NCBI RefSeq assembly: GCF_022024015.1
Contig: NZ_CP091786.1
Coordinates: 744,001 to 808,000, forward strand
Reading direction: 5' to 3'
Source: Prevotella sp. E9-3
GTDB taxonomy: Bacteria > Bacteroidota > Bacteroidia > Bacteroidales > Bacteroidaceae
DNA length: 64,000 nucleotides
Shown: positions 23,949 to 33,193 of the stretch, piece by piece
Position numbering within the stretch: position 1 is the first letter of the stretch
How the letters are laid out: every line of letters starts with the position of its first letter
Notes under the pieces: generated by a model
Databases searched by the model: none
The model's input: only the letters and a program-made list of their open reading frames with translations
Told to the model about the DNA's origin: nothing
Translations under genes and position numbers: made by a program

Positions 23949-26900
23949 ATGAAACCAAACGAAGAGCAATTTGAGAAATTCGTGAAGGTTCTCCGCGAAA
24001 TGTTCATGATTGACGATGCTGCAGATTTGGACTTCGGCATCTATAAAGTGATGCATCAGAAACAGGAGGACATTGAAAAATATCTGAAAGTAGACCTGCA
24101 GAAGAGCGTTCAGGACGAAATAGCCCAAAATGTAGGCGGACGGCGTGTTTTTGTTAAAGAAGAGCTAGAGAAAGCAAAACAGAATGCTTTGAATCTTGGT
24201 ATGTCTATGAGCGACATCATGAACGTGCCTAAGATAAAGGCGCTTGCTGAAGAATTAAAAGGGCTCACTCCAACAGATGAATTGGAGAATATGACCTACG
24301 ACCACCTGGCAAGGTTCTTCAGTCGCTATTATGATGATGGTGACTTTATTAGCAAACGCAGGTATAGTAGCGTCCACGATGACAGCAAGTATGCTATTCC
24401 CTACGGCGGTGAAGAGGTGATGATGTATTGGGCCAATCAAGACCAGTATTATATTAAGTCGAGTGAGTATCTGAAAAATTACTCTTTCAAGCTTGATGGC
24501 GACAAAAAGGTGGTGTTCCGTTTGGTGAATGCCACACCAGAGGATATTGGAAACAACAAGACGGATGAAGACCTGATTCGTTGTTTTGCTTTGGCTGATA
24601 GCGATGACGAAGATTTCATTTTCGCCGACGGAAGTGAACTCACTATTCGCTTCACATACGAACTGATGAAAAAGGAGCGTGACATTCAAGAAAAGCTAAT
24701 CAATTCTGCAAGCACAAAGATTGTTGAACGTGTAAATACCGACTTCTCAGCTTTCAATGCATTGATGTATCATTCAAAGGCTGGTATTGATGATTCTCCG
24801 TCTATTCTTCAAAAACATTTAAAGGCTTTTGTGAAGCGAAACACCTGCGACTTTTTTATACACAAGAATCTCAAGAGATTTCTTGAAAGGGAGTTGGACT
24901 TTTATATCAAGAACGAAATCCTCCATATTGATGACATCGACTCCAGTGAACACAGGATGCGCAGTTATCTGACTCTTATAAAAACCGTAAAGCATGTCGG
25001 CTACAATATCATTTCTTTCCTTGCAGGGATTGAAAACTTCCAAAAGAAACTATGGTTGAAGAAGAAATTCGCAATTGAAAGTGAATTTTGTATTACACTC
25101 GACAGGATTCTTGACAGAATTGACGAGGCCTTGCTTGAAGAAATCACCAACAACGACGAACAGATTAAGGAATGGATAGATTTGTATGCAATCAATGAGA
25201 TTGAGGTGGACATATATCACCCGCATGCTTACACAAATCCATTGACAAAGGAATTCTTGAAAGAAAATTCGTTTCTCGTACTTGACACAAAGCACTTCAC
25301 AAAAGATTTTAAACATCATTTAATAGCAAGTATTGAGAACTTTGATGCACAATGTGACGGACTGTTGATTCATTCTGATAACTTCCAGGCGATAAAGTTT
25401 CTCCAAGGAAAATATTTGGAGCAAATAAAGGGAATTTTTATCGACCCGCCTTATAATACTGGTGATGACGGCTTTGTTTATAAGGATGGTTATTCTGATA
25501 GCAGCTGGCTTTCGATGCTATATGATAGGTTGGTCAATTCCAACTTGTTATTATCGAAAGACGCCTCAACCATGATTTCTATTGGTGATGAAGAACAAGA
25601 ATATCTTGCTTCTTTAATTCGCCAAATGGTTGGGAAGGAATCATTCTTTGCAACTTTGGTTTGGGAGAAGAAGAAAAAAGGCAGCTTCCTTAGTGGCAAT
25701 ATAGCAAAAATGAAAGACTATATCCTATGTTATGCCAAAGATATAAAAGAATTTATGGGATATATAGGAGAAATAAATGAAGAAACTGAAACGTATCCTT
25801 GCGTCAATCCTGACAATCCCATTAGCACTCGTACATTTAAGGCTGGCATAATCAGTAAATACAGAGAGTCCACTGTGTTTAAACCTGCAGGAAGTATTAT
25901 ATCAGCAGGAAATATGTCATTAAAGCTTTTAGGTGATTTGGTTATCCGTAACAAAATTTTACAGCAAGATATAACCATAGAAGCAAACTGGAGGTATTCC
26001 CAATCCAGTTTGGACGGATTTATGGATGAAAATGCCTTGTATATTACTCAAGATTTATATATAAGACGTATAGTCTCAGAAGCGAGGCGTAAACGGATGA
26101 AAGACCTTCTCTTGCGTCTGGGAGAAGAAAGTGGTGACGATTTCAGAAAGTTTGACATTAACAATGTAAACAGGTTTGGATGGGGTTCTAATGAAGATGC
26201 TAACGAAGAATTGCATCAAATATTGGGAACACAATATGCTGTATCTTATCCCAAGCCATCAAAATTGATAACACTATTACTTGCGTCAACTCGTTCAAAA
26301 GCAGGCGTGTTTGCTGACTATTTCGCAGGTTCTGGAACAACGGCTCATGCCGTAATAAACCTTAATCGTGAAGATAAAGGGCAAAGAAAGTATATACTTT
26401 GTGAAATGGGTGATTATTTCGATACAGTGATGAAGCCCCGCATCAAGAAAGTAATATACTCAAAAGACTGGGATAACGGCAAGCCAATTTCTCGTCAAGG
26501 CATTAGTCACTGCTTCAAGTACATTACGCTGGAGCAATATGAGGACACGCTGAATAACCTTGTTGTAAAGAGCAACAACGGCGGTCTGTTCGGTACTTAC
26601 TCTGAGAGCTATCTGGGCTACATGCTTGACTTTGAGACACGTGACTCGCTCTTCTCTATTGAGAAATTTGACAGACCATTCGACTATAAGATGCAAATTA
26701 CACGCCGCAATGAAACCTGCGAGCAGACTGTTGACTTGGTAGAAACCTTCAACTATCTGATTGGCCTCTATGTAGAACATGAAGAATGGCCTGACAAAAA
26801 TCTATGTATCGTGAAGGGTACAACCCGCGATGGAGAGCGCACCCTCATCATTTGGCGCAATGTAGCCGAGGTGGATAGCGAAAAGTTGAATACCATTTTC

Positions 26901-27041
26901 GCTGGAATGGAGGACAAGTCTTTTGACCGTATATATGTGAATGGTGACAACAACCTGGATAACCTTCGCACTGACGCTGACATTTGGAAGGTGAGCCTTA
27001 CGGAGGAAACGTTCAAGCACAAAATGTTTGAGGAGGAATAA
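23949..27041 (+). CDS. Type III-like DNA adenine methyltransferase (Mod) with long N-terminal extension
   Basis: 1030 residues. The catalytic order is beta class: motif IV DPPYNTG (about residue 498, GIFIDPPYNTGDDGFVY) precedes the AdoMet motif ADYFAGSGTTAHAV (about residue 790). A variable stretch between them is the likely target-recognition region. The first 450 residues have no methylase motif and are mostly helical, while ordinary type III Mod proteins are about 600-700 residues. It should methylate adenine in a non-palindromic site to protect the host and guide Res. The Res gene starts three bases after its stop, which confirms a pair. The gap before it (23839-23948) holds nothing recognisable. 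Confidence 0.9.
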   Translation: MKPNEEQFEKFVKVLREMFMIDDAADLDFGIYKVMHQKQEDIEKYLKVDLQKSVQDEIAQNVGGRRVFVKEELEKAKQNALNLGMSMSDIMNVPKIKALAEELKGLTPTDELENMTYDHLARFFSRYYDDGDFISKRRYSSVHDDSKYAIPYGGEEVMMYWANQDQYYIKSSEYLKNYSFKLDGDKKVVFRLVNATPEDIGNNKTDEDLIRCFALADSDDEDFIFADGSELTIRFTYELMKKERDIQEKLINSASTKIVERVNTDFSAFNALMYHSKAGIDDSPSILQKHLKAFVKRNTCDFFIHKNLKRFLERELDFYIKNEILHIDDIDSSEHRMRSYLTLIKTVKHVGYNIISFLAGIENFQKKLWLKKKFAIESEFCITLDRILDRIDEALLEEITNNDEQIKEWIDLYAINEIEVDIYHPHAYTNPLTKEFLKENSFLVLDTKHFTKDFKHHLIASIENFDAQCDGLLIHSDNFQAIKFLQGKYLEQIKGIFIDPPYNTGDDGFVYKDGYSDSSWLSMLYDRLVNSNLLLSKDASTMISIGDEEQEYLASLIRQMVGKESFFATLVWEKKKKGSFLSGNIAKMKDYILCYAKDIKEFMGYIGEINEETETYPCVNPDNPISTRTFKAGIISKYRESTVFKPAGSIISAGNMSLKLLGDLVIRNKILQQDITIEANWRYSQSSLDGFMDENALYITQDLYIRRIVSEARRKRMKDLLLRLGEESGDDFRKFDINNVNRFGWGSNEDANEELHQILGTQYAVSYPKPSKLITLLLASTRSKAGVFADYFAGSGTTAHAVINLNREDKGQRKYILCEMGDYFDTVMKPRIKKVIYSKDWDNGKPISRQGISHCFKYITLEQYEDTLNNLVVKSNNGGLFGTYSESYLGYMLDFETRDSLFSIEKFDRPFDYKMQITRRNETCEQTVDLVETFNYLIGLYVEHEEWPDKNLCIVKGTTRDGERTLIIWRNVAEVDSEKLNTIFAGMEDKSFDRIYVNGDNNLDNLRTDADIWKVSLTEETFKHKMFEEE

Positions 27042-27044
27042 AAT

Positions 27045-30000
27045 ATGCCTGAGAGAATAAGAACAAAACTGGCAAAACTCCGCCACTCATTAGTGCTGAA
27101 CCAATATATGTTCAGCTTATTGGGACCAGATGCCAATATCGAGCGTTTAAGCGAACTGTTGAAGGCCCCCATTCTTGAGGGATGGGACGAAGAGAACCAT
27201 TCACGATATTCGCTGGTGCTGAAGCAATATTTCCGTAACAGCCCAATAGCTGAGAAACTGGAAGAATACGATGAACATATATTCCGGCATACTGAGCGCA
27301 TCAACAAACTGCGCAAGGAGGCAATTCAATGGAAATACTTCCAATATCTATCCCTGCTTTTCACAGAAGCTTACCTTGATCGCTACTTCAACGGTAGAGA
27401 ACAACTGCTCGAAGATCTCAACCTGTTCCTGCAAGGTGACCGCTCACATCCCAACTGTTTCAATTCTAATCCAGAAAACTATAACGGACTGGAGCCTTTC
27501 ATCGAGAAAGACCTGAACAAACTGGCCTACTGGAACGCAACAGGTAGCGGAAAGACGCTGCTCATGCATGTGAATATCCTTCAATATTTGTGGTACTATG
27601 AACGCAGCGACAAACGTGAAGGCCGTCTAAACCGCATCATCCTGCTTACACCCAATGAAGGCCTTTCAAATCAACATTTGGAAGAATTTGCTCAGAGTGG
27701 AATCAATGCCATCGGTTTCAACAAGGATGCCACAAGACACCTCTTCGAAGGCACTCATATAGAAGTGATGGAAATAACCAAACTTAGTGACGACAAAGAG
27801 AAGAACAATGTGACGCGTGTTGACCCCCACGAGTTTGAGGGCAATAATCTCATCATTGTCGATGAAGGTCATCGTGGCTCGTCAGGAGATTCTTGGAAGG
27901 ACTATCGCAACACACTGGCTGACGGAGGTTTCACCTTCGAATATAGTGCTACTTTCGGCCAAAGCGTTTCGGCAGGCAGTGACCCACAAAAGAAAAAGCA
28001 ACTCTTGAATGAGTATGCTAAAGCGACCATCTTTGACTATAGCTATAAGCATTTCTATGAAGATGGTTACGGCAAAGACTACAACATTCTCAACCTCACA
28101 GAATCACTACAGGCAGGGCAACTTAATCGCTATCTTACGGCTTGCCTGCTTAGTTTTTATGAGCAAATGAGGTTATACGAAGAAGAAAGCGACATAATGC
28201 GTCCATTCAATATTGAGAAGCCCCTGGCCATCTTTGTGGGAACAACGGTACTCAAGTCGAATAGCAAGTCGAGTGCTGCCTATAAGGAAAGCGTGAGTGA
28301 CGTTATATCCATCCTGCGCTTCTTCTATTCCTTCATTTCTAATCACAATACCGTTATTGAAGACATAAGACTGCTGATGACAGGACAGGCAGGACTGCGT
28401 GATGAGGAAAACCGCGAGATTTTTGAGGACTCATTCCGCTACCTGCGAGTTTCCGATATGGATGCCAATTTTATCTATAACGACATGCTTCAGCGCCTGT
28501 TTAAGGCACCTACGTTGGGAGCAAATATCTATGTTGATAATTTGAAGACAACTGAAGGAGAAATAGCATTACGTATAGGTAGCAACGGGGAATACTTTGG
28601 TGTTATTAACGTGGGTGATTCCGATGGTTTGATGAAGAAAATCAAAGAAGAGAAAGATGAAGAAGGAAATGCCCTCTTCGTATGTACAGATGTGGACTTC
28701 ACCAACAAGTCACCCTTTGCCACCATCAATGATAGAGACAGCAGCATCAATATACTTATTGGTTCGAAGAAATTCACTGAGGGTTGGAACTCTTGGCGCG
28801 TTTCAACTATGGGGCTGATGAACATAGGCCGTGGTGAGGGTAGCCAGATTATTCAGCTCTTTGGTCGCGGTGTCCGTTTGAAAGGCTATGGTTTTAGTTT
28901 GAAGCGAAGCCATAAATTGGAAGGCTATGAGCACCCTGAGTTACCAGCTTTCATCAATCTGCTTGAAACACTCAACATCTTTGGTGTTCGTGCAGACTAT
29001 ATGCAGAAGTTCCGTGAATATCTGGAGAGCGAGGGAATCAATAAAGGCCCAGAAATGGAACCAATAGATTTACCAGTACTCCCAACAGTCGATTTAGAAA
29101 AGACCAAGCTGAAGTATATCAAAGTCAAAGATGGAAAAGACTTCAAGATTGATTGTCCACATATTGAGCTAAAAGCAGAGGAGAAATTGAAGGTTACGCT
29201 GAACTATTATCCTCGTTTACAGCGACTGCCAAGTCAGCAAGTAGGAGCCAATGTTACGCATGATTACAATGATGAGAAACTTGAGAAGTCATATTGGCCT
29301 TATATTGATTGGGATGATGTGTATTTCGAGTTAGAGCAGTTCAAGCGTTCCCGCAAATGGTCGAACCTCTCGTTTACACGCGATTCTTTGAAAAAAATGT
29401 TCGAGGATACCCAATGGTACACTTTGTACATATTAAAGGACGATATGCGCCCTCTTGACTTTATGGCTTGTGTACGCTTATGGCAATCACTGGCAACGAA
29501 GCTGCTGAAACTTTACGTGGATGCATTCTATAATCATCGTAAGCACGAATGGGAAGCCGAGAATCTGGAAACAACGTGGTTAACACCTGATAGCGAGAAT
29601 TTCTTCGAGGAGTATAATATTCTTGTAGACAAGAGCAAAGAGGAAATCGTTGGAAAACTCAAAGCGCTTAAAGCAATGCTTGATGATGCCAAGAATGAAG
29701 GAAAAATTTTTGATTTGGTGAAAGAGTATCAGGGGCAGCCATACGAATTTGACCGTACCAATCCCTTCAAGGCGCTTTTCCTGGAACAGCACCTTTATCA
29801 ACCTCTGTTATATCTGAAAGGCGATGAATATGAAGATGCAGAAAAGGGGCCTCTTGTGGTAATTAAGCCTGCGGCTTTGGTTCCGAGCGAAAAAGACTTT
29901 ATAGATTCACTCCTGAAATTTATCCAAAACGATCAGGGACTGCTTAATGGTAAGTCTTTGTATCTGCTTCGTAACCGCAGCAAAAAGGGCCTTGGGTTCT

Positions 30001-30335
30001 TTGATTCGCTTTATTTCTATCCCGACTTCATCCTATGGATTATTGATGGCAAGCACCAATATGTTACCTTTATTGAACCTCATGGCCTTCAGCATGAGAA
30101 AGGCTACAAGAGTGCAAAGATTGGCTTCTTCAACAAATTGAAAGAAGAAATCGAGCAAAAACTCCACGATAAGGATATTTCACTTGATTGCTACATTATT
30201 ACGCCAACGCAAGCTGAAGCAATTGAACATTGGGGTGGCTCAATACTGGATATGAATAAGAACCACATCTACTTCCAGAAAGAACAAAGTGACGGGTATA
30301 TGCGAATGATAGTGGAGAAAGTTTTGAACGGTTGA
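27045..30335 (+). CDS. Type III-like restriction helicase/endonuclease (Res)
   Basis: 1096 residues. Superfamily 2 motifs: Walker A ATGSGKT (about residue 166), DEGH box IIVDEGHRG (about 270), and motif VI region GRGEGSQIIQLFGRGVRLKG (about 595). Near the C-terminus (about 985-1010) is a PD-(D/E)xK-like nuclease: YPDFILWI followed by VTFIEPHGL, where the usual Lys of ExK is His. The protein translocates or switches on DNA and cuts unmodified sites together with Mod. It is three bases after mod and 36 before the HEPN gene. Both genes look intact, so the system may be active. Confidence 0.88.
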   Translation: MPERIRTKLAKLRHSLVLNQYMFSLLGPDANIERLSELLKAPILEGWDEENHSRYSLVLKQYFRNSPIAEKLEEYDEHIFRHTERINKLRKEAIQWKYFQYLSLLFTEAYLDRYFNGREQLLEDLNLFLQGDRSHPNCFNSNPENYNGLEPFIEKDLNKLAYWNATGSGKTLLMHVNILQYLWYYERSDKREGRLNRIILLTPNEGLSNQHLEEFAQSGINAIGFNKDATRHLFEGTHIEVMEITKLSDDKEKNNVTRVDPHEFEGNNLIIVDEGHRGSSGDSWKDYRNTLADGGFTFEYSATFGQSVSAGSDPQKKKQLLNEYAKATIFDYSYKHFYEDGYGKDYNILNLTESLQAGQLNRYLTACLLSFYEQMRLYEEESDIMRPFNIEKPLAIFVGTTVLKSNSKSSAAYKESVSDVISILRFFYSFISNHNTVIEDIRLLMTGQAGLRDEENREIFEDSFRYLRVSDMDANFIYNDMLQRLFKAPTLGANIYVDNLKTTEGEIALRIGSNGEYFGVINVGDSDGLMKKIKEEKDEEGNALFVCTDVDFTNKSPFATINDRDSSINILIGSKKFTEGWNSWRVSTMGLMNIGRGEGSQIIQLFGRGVRLKGYGFSLKRSHKLEGYEHPELPAFINLLETLNIFGVRADYMQKFREYLESEGINKGPEMEPIDLPVLPTVDLEKTKLKYIKVKDGKDFKIDCPHIELKAEEKLKVTLNYYPRLQRLPSQQVGANVTHDYNDEKLEKSYWPYIDWDDVYFELEQFKRSRKWSNLSFTRDSLKKMFEDTQWYTLYILKDDMRPLDFMACVRLWQSLATKLLKLYVDAFYNHRKHEWEAENLETTWLTPDSENFFEEYNILVDKSKEEIVGKLKALKAMLDDAKNEGKIFDLVKEYQGQPYEFDRTNPFKALFLEQHLYQPLLYLKGDEYEDAEKGPLVVIKPAALVPSEKDFIDSLLKFIQNDQGLLNGKSLYLLRNRSKKGLGFFDSLYFYPDFILWIIDGKHQYVTFIEPHGLQHEKGYKSAKIGFFNKLKEEIEQKLHDKDISLDCYIITPTQAEAIEHWGGSILDMNKNHIYFQKEQSDGYMRMIVEKVLNG

Positions 30336-30371
30336 ATTGAAAGATCATAACACATTATATATTGGATAAAG

Positions 30372-31721
30372 ATGGACGTTTATAATTTCCAGTTCGCAGA
30401 AAAATATCAAGGCTTTTGGAAAATAAAAGGAAGCCGAAGGAGACCATTAGCTGGTGTCCTAACAATCAAAAATGACGTTATCTCGTTAGAGGTAATAGGC
30501 CAGGATGTCCTAATTAAGAACTGGGCTGTCTCATATATTCCGGTAATTGAAGGTTATGCGTTTTATAAAGATGAGAATCAAAAGAATCATGATTATCACT
30601 TTATTTTGAAAGGGCTTTCATTTAAAAAACATTCTGTTTTTGGTGATCATATGCTTAATGCGGAATATGATGTCCGTGTCATATTAGTATCAGACAAAAA
30701 GAAATTAGAAACAGATAGAGTGCGTAGTTGCTGCATAAGAAATGGCTTAATGGATAGTTGGGTTAAGGACATTACTATTAATTCCTATTCTTTCGAATTC
30801 CCTCCAAATCTCCAGCTTAAATATAAACAGAGTGAGTCTTTGGTTCTATACCAAACGAAATCAAATAGAATATATCTTTACTTTGGTTATGATTATAACT
30901 TCCCTGATAAGAATGGTTTCAGACTAGCTCATAAATCATTCTTAAATGTAGAATTTGATGGTCTGAAACACTTTGATGAATCCTTAATTAGTTTGTTGTC
31001 TATTCATTGGCTCTTTTCACTTATATGGAACAATAATTCCTCACCTGAGTATTTATGTTTTAGGACACAAAAAGGACAATTCTTATACAAAGAAAGTAGA
31101 AAATACACTTATAAATATTCTTTAAAAAGCGGTTCAATAAGTACAGATGTTACTGACTTTGATGAAGTGGCGTTCCCAGAGTTGTTTAGAAAATGGTTTC
31201 TTGTTTTGGAATCCAATCTCTCATCAGTAGAATCAATTTTTGAGTCATTAGATAATGACTTCATGAACCCATCATCAAAAATAAAGAACTATACAACAGC
31301 TATAGACGGTTTAGTAAAGAGTGAGAAGACAGAATTGGTAGAAGTCGAACAGGGATGTTCTGATTTAATAGAGAAGGTGTCAGGGTACATTAATAAAAAA
31401 GAGGCCCAATTACTCAAACGCTTCTTGTTTAAACATGAGCCTTTCACACTCAAAGAGAAATTAGAGAAGATTCTAGGTGACCTAAACTCTTATATTGAAT
31501 TAAATGTTGAAGATGGTTTTAGTTCAAAGGTTGTTAATACGAGGAATATTTTAACTCATGGTCGTATTCGCAAAAAGGCAGACAAAATATATAATAAGGA
31601 ACAATACCGAGATTTAGCGCTCTGTTTAGAGTCACTAGTAATGGCATACCTGCTTCAACAAATTGGTATTCCTTCTGAGACTGCAAAGAAAATAACAGGA
31701 ACTGTTTCATCCCCCAAATGA
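30372..31721 (+). CDS. ApeA-like HEPN domain defence protein
   Basis: 449 residues, more AT-rich than its neighbours. The N-terminal 200 residues resemble the beta-rich ApeA N-terminal domain (FWKIKGSRRRPLAGVLTIKN). The C-terminal 150 residues are helical with the HEPN ribonuclease motif Rx4H in NTRNILTHGRIRKK (about residue 395). ApeA proteins were described as single-gene anti-phage systems that act by abortive infection, presumably by RNA cleavage. It sits 36 bases after res in the same direction, so it may be co-transcribed as a second-line response. Assignment rests on domain pattern, not on a search. Confidence 0.65.
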   Translation: MDVYNFQFAEKYQGFWKIKGSRRRPLAGVLTIKNDVISLEVIGQDVLIKNWAVSYIPVIEGYAFYKDENQKNHDYHFILKGLSFKKHSVFGDHMLNAEYDVRVILVSDKKKLETDRVRSCCIRNGLMDSWVKDITINSYSFEFPPNLQLKYKQSESLVLYQTKSNRIYLYFGYDYNFPDKNGFRLAHKSFLNVEFDGLKHFDESLISLLSIHWLFSLIWNNNSSPEYLCFRTQKGQFLYKESRKYTYKYSLKSGSISTDVTDFDEVAFPELFRKWFLVLESNLSSVESIFESLDNDFMNPSSKIKNYTTAIDGLVKSEKTELVEVEQGCSDLIEKVSGYINKKEAQLLKRFLFKHEPFTLKEKLEKILGDLNSYIELNVEDGFSSKVVNTRNILTHGRIRKKADKIYNKEQYRDLALCLESLVMAYLLQQIGIPSETAKKITGTVSSPK

Positions 31722-31808
31722 TTTGAATATGGACGACGAATAAAGAATCACGGGATGGTTCTTTGATCCGCTGAAGATGACTGAGGTAAGAGGGCTGATG
31801 TTAGATGT

Positions 31809-31872
31809 ATGAAGGCTGATAGTATTATGGAGGCACGAAATAAGGACGGAATAAAAACGTTATAAGAATATA
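31809..31872 (+). repeat. Intergenic repeat, copy 1 (before fic)
   Basis: The segment starting GAAGGCTGATAGTATTA and the 36-base segment 31837-31872 (GAAATAAGG-CGGAATAAAAACGTTATAAG) recur before the RhuM gene at 33113-33193. The second part is identical at 34 of 36 positions. It ends close to the start codon in both places. Confidence 0.85.
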
Positions 31873-31885
31873 GGTAAGACGAGAT

Positions 31886-33073
31886 ATGAGCGAAAAGAAC
31901 GATAAGGAGCTATACTTTAACTTTGACGAGTATATTCGTCAGGGAGAGCCGTCGCAGCGTGAAGCTGCATACGCCTGGAGTACGGCTATTGGACTTCAGG
32001 CGGTGGATGGGCTGAAAACGTCAGAGTATCTGAACGACTTGGCTCGCAGAAACATCGAGGGTGAAATAACCATCGATGAGGTGGAACAGTTGCTCAATAG
32101 TTATTACGAGAATAAAACGACTCGTGAAGCTGACGATGATGACAAACAGGAGGCTGACAAAGCCTCGAAGAACATCAAGCGCATACTCTCGGTAAAAACA
32201 TGCGACTTCTCGACAAATGGCTACATATCCTTGCATCGCAGAATCTTCGAAGGCGTAATGAAACATGCTGGTGAAATGCGAAAGTACGACATTACCAAGC
32301 GTGAGTGGGTATTGGAGGGTGACACCGTGAGCTACCTGAATTGGGAAGATCTGCGCAGGGCTGTTGATTATGATATCCAGCAGGAACGTGATTTCAGTTA
32401 TAAGGGCATCAGTAATGATGAGTTAGTGGCTCATATTGCCAATTTCGTATCTGGACTTTGGCAGATACATGCCTTCGGTGAAGGAAACACACGCACTACG
32501 GCCGTATTTACTATTCAGTATCTTCGTTCACTAGGCTTTAATGTGGAGAACGACTTGTTCGCTAAACATTCTTGGTATTTCCGTAATGCACTTGTGAGGG
32601 CCAAATACAAAAATGCCATAAAGGGTATCGACTATAGTCCTGTTTTTCTGGAGCGTTTTTTCCGTAATCTACTGCTTGGAGAGCAGTGGGATCTGCGCAA
32701 TCGTTATCTGCATATTAACCCGCCTGCAGAATGGAAAGAACAGCCAAACCTTACAGTTCCCTCAAAACAACCGACAAGTACCCCGACAAGTACCCCGACA
32801 AGTACCCCGACAAGTATAGCTTACACCGACAATAAAAATATTATTAGGCTGGTAAAGGCTTTGGGTGAGGAGCAACTATCCGTCAAAGTGATGATGGAGA
32901 AAATCGGCTTGAAAGATAGGGAAAACTTCCTTGACTACTCTCTTAATCCTTCTATGAACGAGGGCTATATCCGTATGCTATATCCTGATTCGCCCCGTCA
33001 CCCTCGCCAGAAATACTTGCTGACGGTAAAAGGACTGGCTCTTTACAATAGCATATGTCATGGGGACAGTTGA
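31886..33073 (+). CDS. Fic family protein with intact HxFxEGNTR motif and winged-helix tail
   Basis: 395 residues. An N-terminal helical segment (LKTSEYLNDLARRNIEGEITIDEVEQLLNSYY) resembles the VbhA-type antitoxin or Fic_N lead. The Fic core has HAFGEGNTRTT (about residue 197), a good match to the AMP-transferase motif, although the second Gly-Asn position reads NTR rather than NGR. Proline-rich PTST repeats (32771-32818) link it to a C-terminal winged helix (LSVKVMMEKIGLKDRENFLDYS). Fic enzymes transfer AMP to proteins and often act as toxins or regulators. It lies between ApeA and the RhuM gene in the same direction. Confidence 0.85.
   Translation: MSEKNDKELYFNFDEYIRQGEPSQREAAYAWSTAIGLQAVDGLKTSEYLNDLARRNIEGEITIDEVEQLLNSYYENKTTREADDDDKQEADKASKNIKRILSVKTCDFSTNGYISLHRRIFEGVMKHAGEMRKYDITKREWVLEGDTVSYLNWEDLRRAVDYDIQQERDFSYKGISNDELVAHIANFVSGLWQIHAFGEGNTRTTAVFTIQYLRSLGFNVENDLFAKHSWYFRNALVRAKYKNAIKGIDYSPVFLERFFRNLLLGEQWDLRNRYLHINPPAEWKEQPNLTVPSKQPTSTPTSTPTSTPTSIAYTDNKNIIRLVKALGEEQLSVKVMMEKIGLKDRENFLDYSLNPSMNEGYIRMLYPDSPRHPRQKYLLTVKGLALYNSICHGDS
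32771..32818 (+). repeat. Four 12-nt tandem repeats in the fic linker
   Basis: CCGACAAGTACC three times and CCGACAAGTATA once, encoding PTST units between Fic and winged-helix domains. The period matches the repeats in the truncated fic gene at 23641. Confidence 0.92.
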
Positions 33074-33112
33074 TATATAGAAGGCTGATGGCTGATGGCT
33101 GAGGTCTGAAGG

Positions 33113-33193
33113 CTGAAGGCTGAAAGTATTACGGACTCACAAATCTAAGGATTCATTGAAATAAGGCCGGAATAAAAACGTTATAAGTATATA
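33113..33193 (+). repeat. Intergenic repeat, copy 2 (before the RhuM fusion), with GGCTGA-type heptamers
   Basis: This is the second copy of the sequence at 31809-31872. In front of it (33080-33124) lie several imperfect copies of GGCTGAT/GGCTGAA. The conserved part ends at the start codon at 33193. Confidence 0.85.
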
